Assembly (NCBI RefSeq): GCF_001562255.1
Contig: NZ_CP014301.1
Coordinates: 3,286,001 to 3,350,000, forward strand
Length of the DNA: 64,000 bases
From: Bosea sp. PAMC 26642
GTDB lineage: Bacteria; Pseudomonadota; Alphaproteobacteria; Rhizobiales; Beijerinckiaceae
Direction: 5' to 3'
Shown: positions 61,275-64,000 of the stretch, piece by piece
Layout of the letters: each line of letters opens with the position of its first letter
Numbering within the stretch: the stretch's first letter is position 1
The notes under the pieces: model-generated
Told to the model about the DNA's origin: nothing
Databases searched by the model: none
What the model saw: only the letters and a program-made list of their open reading frames with translations
Translations under genes and position numbers: made by a program

Positions 61275-61946
61275 TCAGATGAAACTCACATCGGCCGCTT
61301 CGGGGCCCTTCTTGCCGGCGCGGATCGAGAAGCGCAGCCGCTGCCCATCCATCGGGGGCTGCAGGCCGCTGCGGCTGAGCGACGAGACATGCAGGAAGAC
61401 GTCAGGACCGCCCTTGTCGGGCGCGATGAAGCCAAAGCCCCGTTCGGTGTTGAAGAACTTCACGGCCCCGTCGAAGGGGCCTTCCATCGGGCCGCTGTCG
61501 CGGCTGGCAAAGCCGCCACGGTCACCCCGGTCGCCATAGCCGCTACCGCCGCCGCCATAATCGTTGCCGCGATCGTTGTAACCACCGCCGCCATAACCGC
61601 TGCCACCGCCGAAATCATCGCGCGGCGGTCGCGGCGAGAACCCGCGGGGACCACGATCCGAGCGCGGCGCGGCGGGCTGGGCGGTCGAGGCATCGATCTC
61701 ATGGACCGCGACGACCTGCAGGCCACGCCGTCCCTCGCCGAGATCGGCGATGATGGTGGCGCCGGGCTGCAGGTCCTGCTGGTCGAGCGGGCCGAGCGCC
61801 GAAACATGGAGAAAGACGTCGCCGGAGCCGTCGGCGGGGGAGGCAAAACCAAACCCCTTCTCGGGGTCGAACCACTTGACCTTGGCTTCGATATTCTCGT
61901 GGGTGACGAAAGGCTGGGCAGCGGGGGGCTTGCGACGATCGAACAT
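61275..61946 (-). CDS. Cold-shock-domain protein with two CSDs
   Basis: A 223-aa nucleic-acid-binding protein. The first cold-shock domain is at about 18-85 (VKWFDPEKGFGFASPADGSG with RNP1-like and RNP2-like motifs, VFLHVS), and the second at about 155-220 (VKFFNTERGFGFIAPDKGGP). They are joined by a Gly/Arg/Asp-rich linker (GGGSGYGGGGYNDRGNDYGG-like). Double-CSD proteins of this form occur in alphaproteobacteria and act as RNA chaperones. The start MFDRRKPPAAQPF fits. Confidence 0.92.
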   Translation of the reverse strand: MFDRRKPPAAQPFVTHENIEAKVKWFDPEKGFGFASPADGSGDVFLHVSALGPLDQQDLQPGATIIADLGEGRRGLQVVAVHEIDASTAQPAAPRSDRGPRGFSPRPPRDDFGGGSGYGGGGYNDRGNDYGGGGSGYGDRGDRGGFASRDSGPMEGPFDGAVKFFNTERGFGFIAPDKGGPDVFLHVSSLSRSGLQPPMDGQRLRFSIRAGKKGPEAADVSFI

Positions 61947-62067
61947 GGAGCTTCAAGACGAGAGTGACCGGGAAACCGCAATCTAGCGCAAGCTTCGCCA
62001 GTCGTCATCGGGGACAAGAAAGGAAATTGTCGCGCCGAAAGTCGCATGCTCCGCGGCCATCGACGAC

Positions 62068-62766
62068 TCAGCCGGGCTCGTCGCAGCGGATCATCTGGAC
62101 CTTCTTCGGCATCTCGCCGACCGCCGGGACGAATTGCCCGCTGGCCGGATCGAGCAGCATCAGCACGCCGGTCGCCACCGCAAAATAGGCCCCGTGCAGT
62201 TGCAGCCGGCCCTTGCCCTCGAGGATCTGGACGCAGGGGAATGTGCGCAGATTGGCCAGCGATTGCTGGATCGAGGCGAGGCAGAGCCGCTCGACATAGT
62301 CGTCGAAGTTCTCGTTGCGGCCGCGCCCGCCGCTGCGCTGCGCGGCGGGGCCGATCAGCGTGATCCATTTGCCGATGAAATCGCCCGGCGAGAGAGGCTG
62401 CTGCGTGTCGTCGGCGAAGGCGCGGATGCCGCCGCAGCGGCCATGCCCGAGCACGACGATATGCTCGACCCTGAGCGCCTGCACCGCATATTCGAGCGCA
62501 GCCGAGGTGCCGTGCAGAGTGTCGTCGGGCGAGAACGGCGGCACCAGATTGGCGACGTTGCGGGCGACGAACATTTCGCCGGGCCGTGCGTCGAAGATGA
62601 TCTCCGGCGAAACGCGGGAATCGCAGCAGCCGATCAGCATGATCTTGGGCGTCTGGCCGTCGGCGAGTTCTTCGTAGCGCGACTTCTCGCGGTCGAAGCG
62701 ATCGTCAAGAAAGGCGCGGTAGCCTTCCGTCAGGCGTTCGGGGAACGGGGCTGCTGGCGTGTCCAT
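62068..62766 (-). CDS. Beta-class carbonic anhydrase
   Basis: A 232-aa zinc enzyme hydrating CO2 to bicarbonate. It has the beta-class signature GCCDSRVSPE (zinc Cys47 and the Asp49-Arg51 dyad) and the second zinc site HGRCGG with His108 and Cys111. The start MDTPAAPFPERL is chosen because sequence upstream overlaps the DUF167 gene. The enzyme supplies bicarbonate for carboxylases. Confidence 0.93.
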   Translation of the reverse strand: MDTPAAPFPERLTEGYRAFLDDRFDREKSRYEELADGQTPKIMLIGCCDSRVSPEIIFDARPGEMFVARNVANLVPPFSPDDTLHGTSAALEYAVQALRVEHIVVLGHGRCGGIRAFADDTQQPLSPGDFIGKWITLIGPAAQRSGGRGRNENFDDYVERLCLASIQQSLANLRTFPCVQILEGKGRLQLHGAYFAVATGVLMLLDPASGQFVPAVGEMPKKVQMIRCDEPG

Positions 62767-62833
62767 GCCCCTGTCGAACAGGACGCGCGGGCTTTCGTCA
62801 AGCGCATGTTGCACCGCAACCCCTGCCGGCCGG

Positions 62834-63154
62834 TCAGGTCGGCCCGAGCCGTGCCTGCAGCCTGATGAGAAGCGCCGCGCCATCGCCCGATACAACTACG
62901 GTCTTCAGCCGCGCGGAAGCGCCGGCGACGAGCGATATCCGCGATCGCGGCAAGTCGAGGAGATCAGCTAGAAACCTCATCAGGGCGGCATTCGCCTCGC
63001 CGTCGCTGGGCGCTGCCCGGACGCGCACTTTGAGCACCTGACGTCCGTCAGCCAAGGTGTCGAGGCCGTCCAGCCCGTCGCGCCCGCCACGCGGCGTGAG
63101 CCTTATGGTCAGGCGAAGGCCATCCTCGGCGACGGTCCAGGCCGGAGCGGCCAT
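62834..63154 (-). CDS. DUF167 (YggU-family) protein
   Basis: A 106-aa protein with the DUF167 hallmark: LTIRLTPRGGRDGLDG, LKVRVRAAPSDGEANAAL, and LPRSRISLVAGASARLKTV. It has the usual size and fold for the family and follows a yggT gene, a common pairing in bacteria. Molecular function is not established. Confidence 0.85.
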   Translation of the reverse strand: MAAPAWTVAEDGLRLTIRLTPRGGRDGLDGLDTLADGRQVLKVRVRAAPSDGEANAALMRFLADLLDLPRSRISLVAGASARLKTVVVSGDGAALLIRLQARLGPT

Positions 63155-63171
63155 TCGGCAGGTAATTCGCC

Positions 63172-63462
63172 TCAGATCACGATCGGATAGAGATAATAGA
63201 CGATGATCCGCTCGATGAAGAAGATGATCAGCAGCAGGATGATCGGCGATATGTCGATGCCGCCGAGATCGGGCAGCATCCTGCGGATCGGCCTGAGCGC
63301 CGGCTCTGTCACCTTATAGAGGAAGTCCCAGACGGCGGCGACGAACTGGTTGCCCGTATTGACGACATTGAAGGCGATCAACCAGCTCAGCACGGCCGAG
63401 AGGATCAGGATCCATGTGTAGATGTTCAAGGCGAGCATCACCACATCGAGAACGGCACGCAT
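63172..63462 (-). CDS. YggT-family membrane protein
   Basis: A 96-aa inner-membrane protein with the YggT signature: an N-terminal helix, [24 protein letters not shown] and a C-terminal hydrophobic helix. The ATG at 63462 has an AGAGG site about nine bases upstream; a second ATG two codons earlier is too close to it. The next gene (DUF167) starts 17 bases after its stop. YggT proteins are linked to membrane physiology, but their role is unclear. Confidence 0.85.
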   Translation of the reverse strand: MRAVLDVVMLALNIYTWILILSAVLSWLIAFNVVNTGNQFVAAVWDFLYKVTEPALRPIRRMLPDLGGIDISPIILLLIIFFIERIIVYYLYPIVI

Positions 63463-63578
63463 CGGCATTCCTCTTGTCGTCTTTGGGAGGTCCGCGCACC
63501 GCCACCGCCTCGAGCCCAAATAGATGGCACGGGCGATTGACATTCACGCGACGCACGGCCTAGAAGGCCAGCGCCTTC

Positions 63579-63654
63579 GGGGCTGTAGCTCAGATGGGAG
63601 AGCGCTGCAATCGCACTGCAGAGGTCAGGGGTTCGATTCCCCTCAGCTCCACCA
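63579..63654 (+). tRNA. tRNA-Ala (anticodon CGC)
   Basis: A 76-nt tRNA. Acceptor GGGGCTG pairs with CAGCTCC (one G-U pair), the D-arm is GCTC-AGATGGGA-GAGC, the anticodon loop reads ATCGCAC, the T-arm is AGGGG-TTCGATT-CCCCT, and ACCA is encoded at the 3' end. The anticodon CGC decodes GCG alanine codons. Confidence 0.95.
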
Positions 63655-63920
63655 GGCCCCTCGGGGTGCATGGTGGAGGCTCGGCCATCACCCGTTTTAC
63701 GACTGTTGAGGCGCCTGATCGCTCACCGTGACGATGGCGCCACGCTGCGTCGGATAACTGCAAGCGGCGACATCGGTCTGGCTTCCGGCGCAGGACAGCG
63801 TTGACGTGATCAATGAGCGGTCCTTACCCCGGGGTTTCAGCAATCCTGTCTGCAGCGGAACAGATGAGTGCGTTTCGCAGTTGAAGCTCTGTCGGGTGTC
63901 GAAGCCACGGGAGAGGCGTC

Positions 63921-64000
63921 ATGATGCACTCCACCAAACTGCCTGATCCAAATGTTACCGGCGCGATCGTCGGTCTGCTTGCTTCGCTGGCGCTGATCCT
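63921..64000 (+). CDS. Partial membrane-type protein at the right edge
   Basis: An open frame starts at ATG after a GGAGAGG ribosome site and runs out of the window after 26 codons. The visible part (MMHSTKLPDPNVTGAIVGLL then ASLALIL) ends in a hydrophobic stretch, suggesting a membrane segment or signal peptide. Too little is present to name it. Confidence 0.5.
   Translation, partial: MMHSTKLPDPNVTGAIVGLLASLALI

Noticed and set aside
61119..61967. Plus-strand open frame of 282 codons
   Set aside because: Its first part is the dispersed palindromic repeat and the rest is antisense to the cold-shock-domain gene.
63700..63921. Minus-strand open stretch encoding Cys/Ser/Thr-rich sequence ending SDQAPQQS
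   Set aside because: It looks somewhat protein-like, but an in-frame stop precedes it and no credible start codon or ribosome site is present, so I did not call a gene.

Overview
The window is about 64 kb of GC-rich DNA that looks alphaproteobacterial, most likely Hyphomicrobiales (Rhizobiales). The main reason is the contiguous TCA cluster mdh-sucC-sucD-sucA-sucB-lpd, flanked by zapE, folD, yggT/DUF167 genes and by dispersed palindromic repeats of the kind common in that order. A Bosea- or Bradyrhizobium-like host would fit, but no rRNA is present to settle the genus.

Bases 1-12050 hold a catabolic cluster. One long minus-strand operon encodes a peptide/opine-type ABC importer (binding protein, permease, a fused permease-ATPase, a second ATPase) and a three-subunit [2Fe-2S]/FAD oxidase of the opine oxidase / HcnABC type. 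A LysR regulator lies in the opposite direction, next to an aldehyde dehydrogenase. A general amino-acid binding protein (AapJ type) runs off the left edge. The operon and the aldehyde dehydrogenase share a promoter element at the same distance from their start codons, so they probably form one regulon: import, oxidative cleavage, then aldehyde oxidation.

Bases 12050-21300 carry a mobilizable-element module. It starts with AT-rich DNA holding two tandem paralogous unknown genes. A four-gene minus-strand operon follows (ParA-like ATPase, membrane protein, helicase/primase-like ATPase and a small acidic protein). Then come an oriT-like palindrome cluster, a MobC-type protein and a relaxase interrupted by one in-frame amber codon. 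No conjugation pore genes are present.

Bases 21300-31120 look more chromosomal: a LysR regulator divergent from a homoserine-dehydrogenase-like/SAF oxidoreductase and a TRAP transporter, an IS630 relic, a PAS-containing chemotaxis transducer and a large MscS channel.

Bases 31650-43600 look like a genomic island whose tyrosine integrase abuts the 3' end of tRNA-Ser(CGA). Its cargo is unusual. It has a DEDDh exonuclease I-like protein, three consecutive paralogs of an unrecognised internally duplicated family (most followed by their own terminator), a stand-alone Lon-type AAA+ ATPase without a protease domain, an unknown 281-aa protein, a degenerate RraA-like gene and a 608-aa orphan. This is the best candidate in the window for an undescribed system.

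Bases 43700-64000 are core genome: tRNA-Ser, several tiny minus-strand genes (two resemble HigA N-termini, one is BrnA-like), a lipoprotein, zapE, a TetR regulator, the TCA operon with a two-gene pentapeptide insertion between sucB and lpd, folD, marR, an EamA exporter, a MOSC protein, a double cold-shock-domain protein, a beta-carbonic anhydrase, DUF167, YggT, tRNA-Ala(CGC) and the start of an unknown membrane protein.
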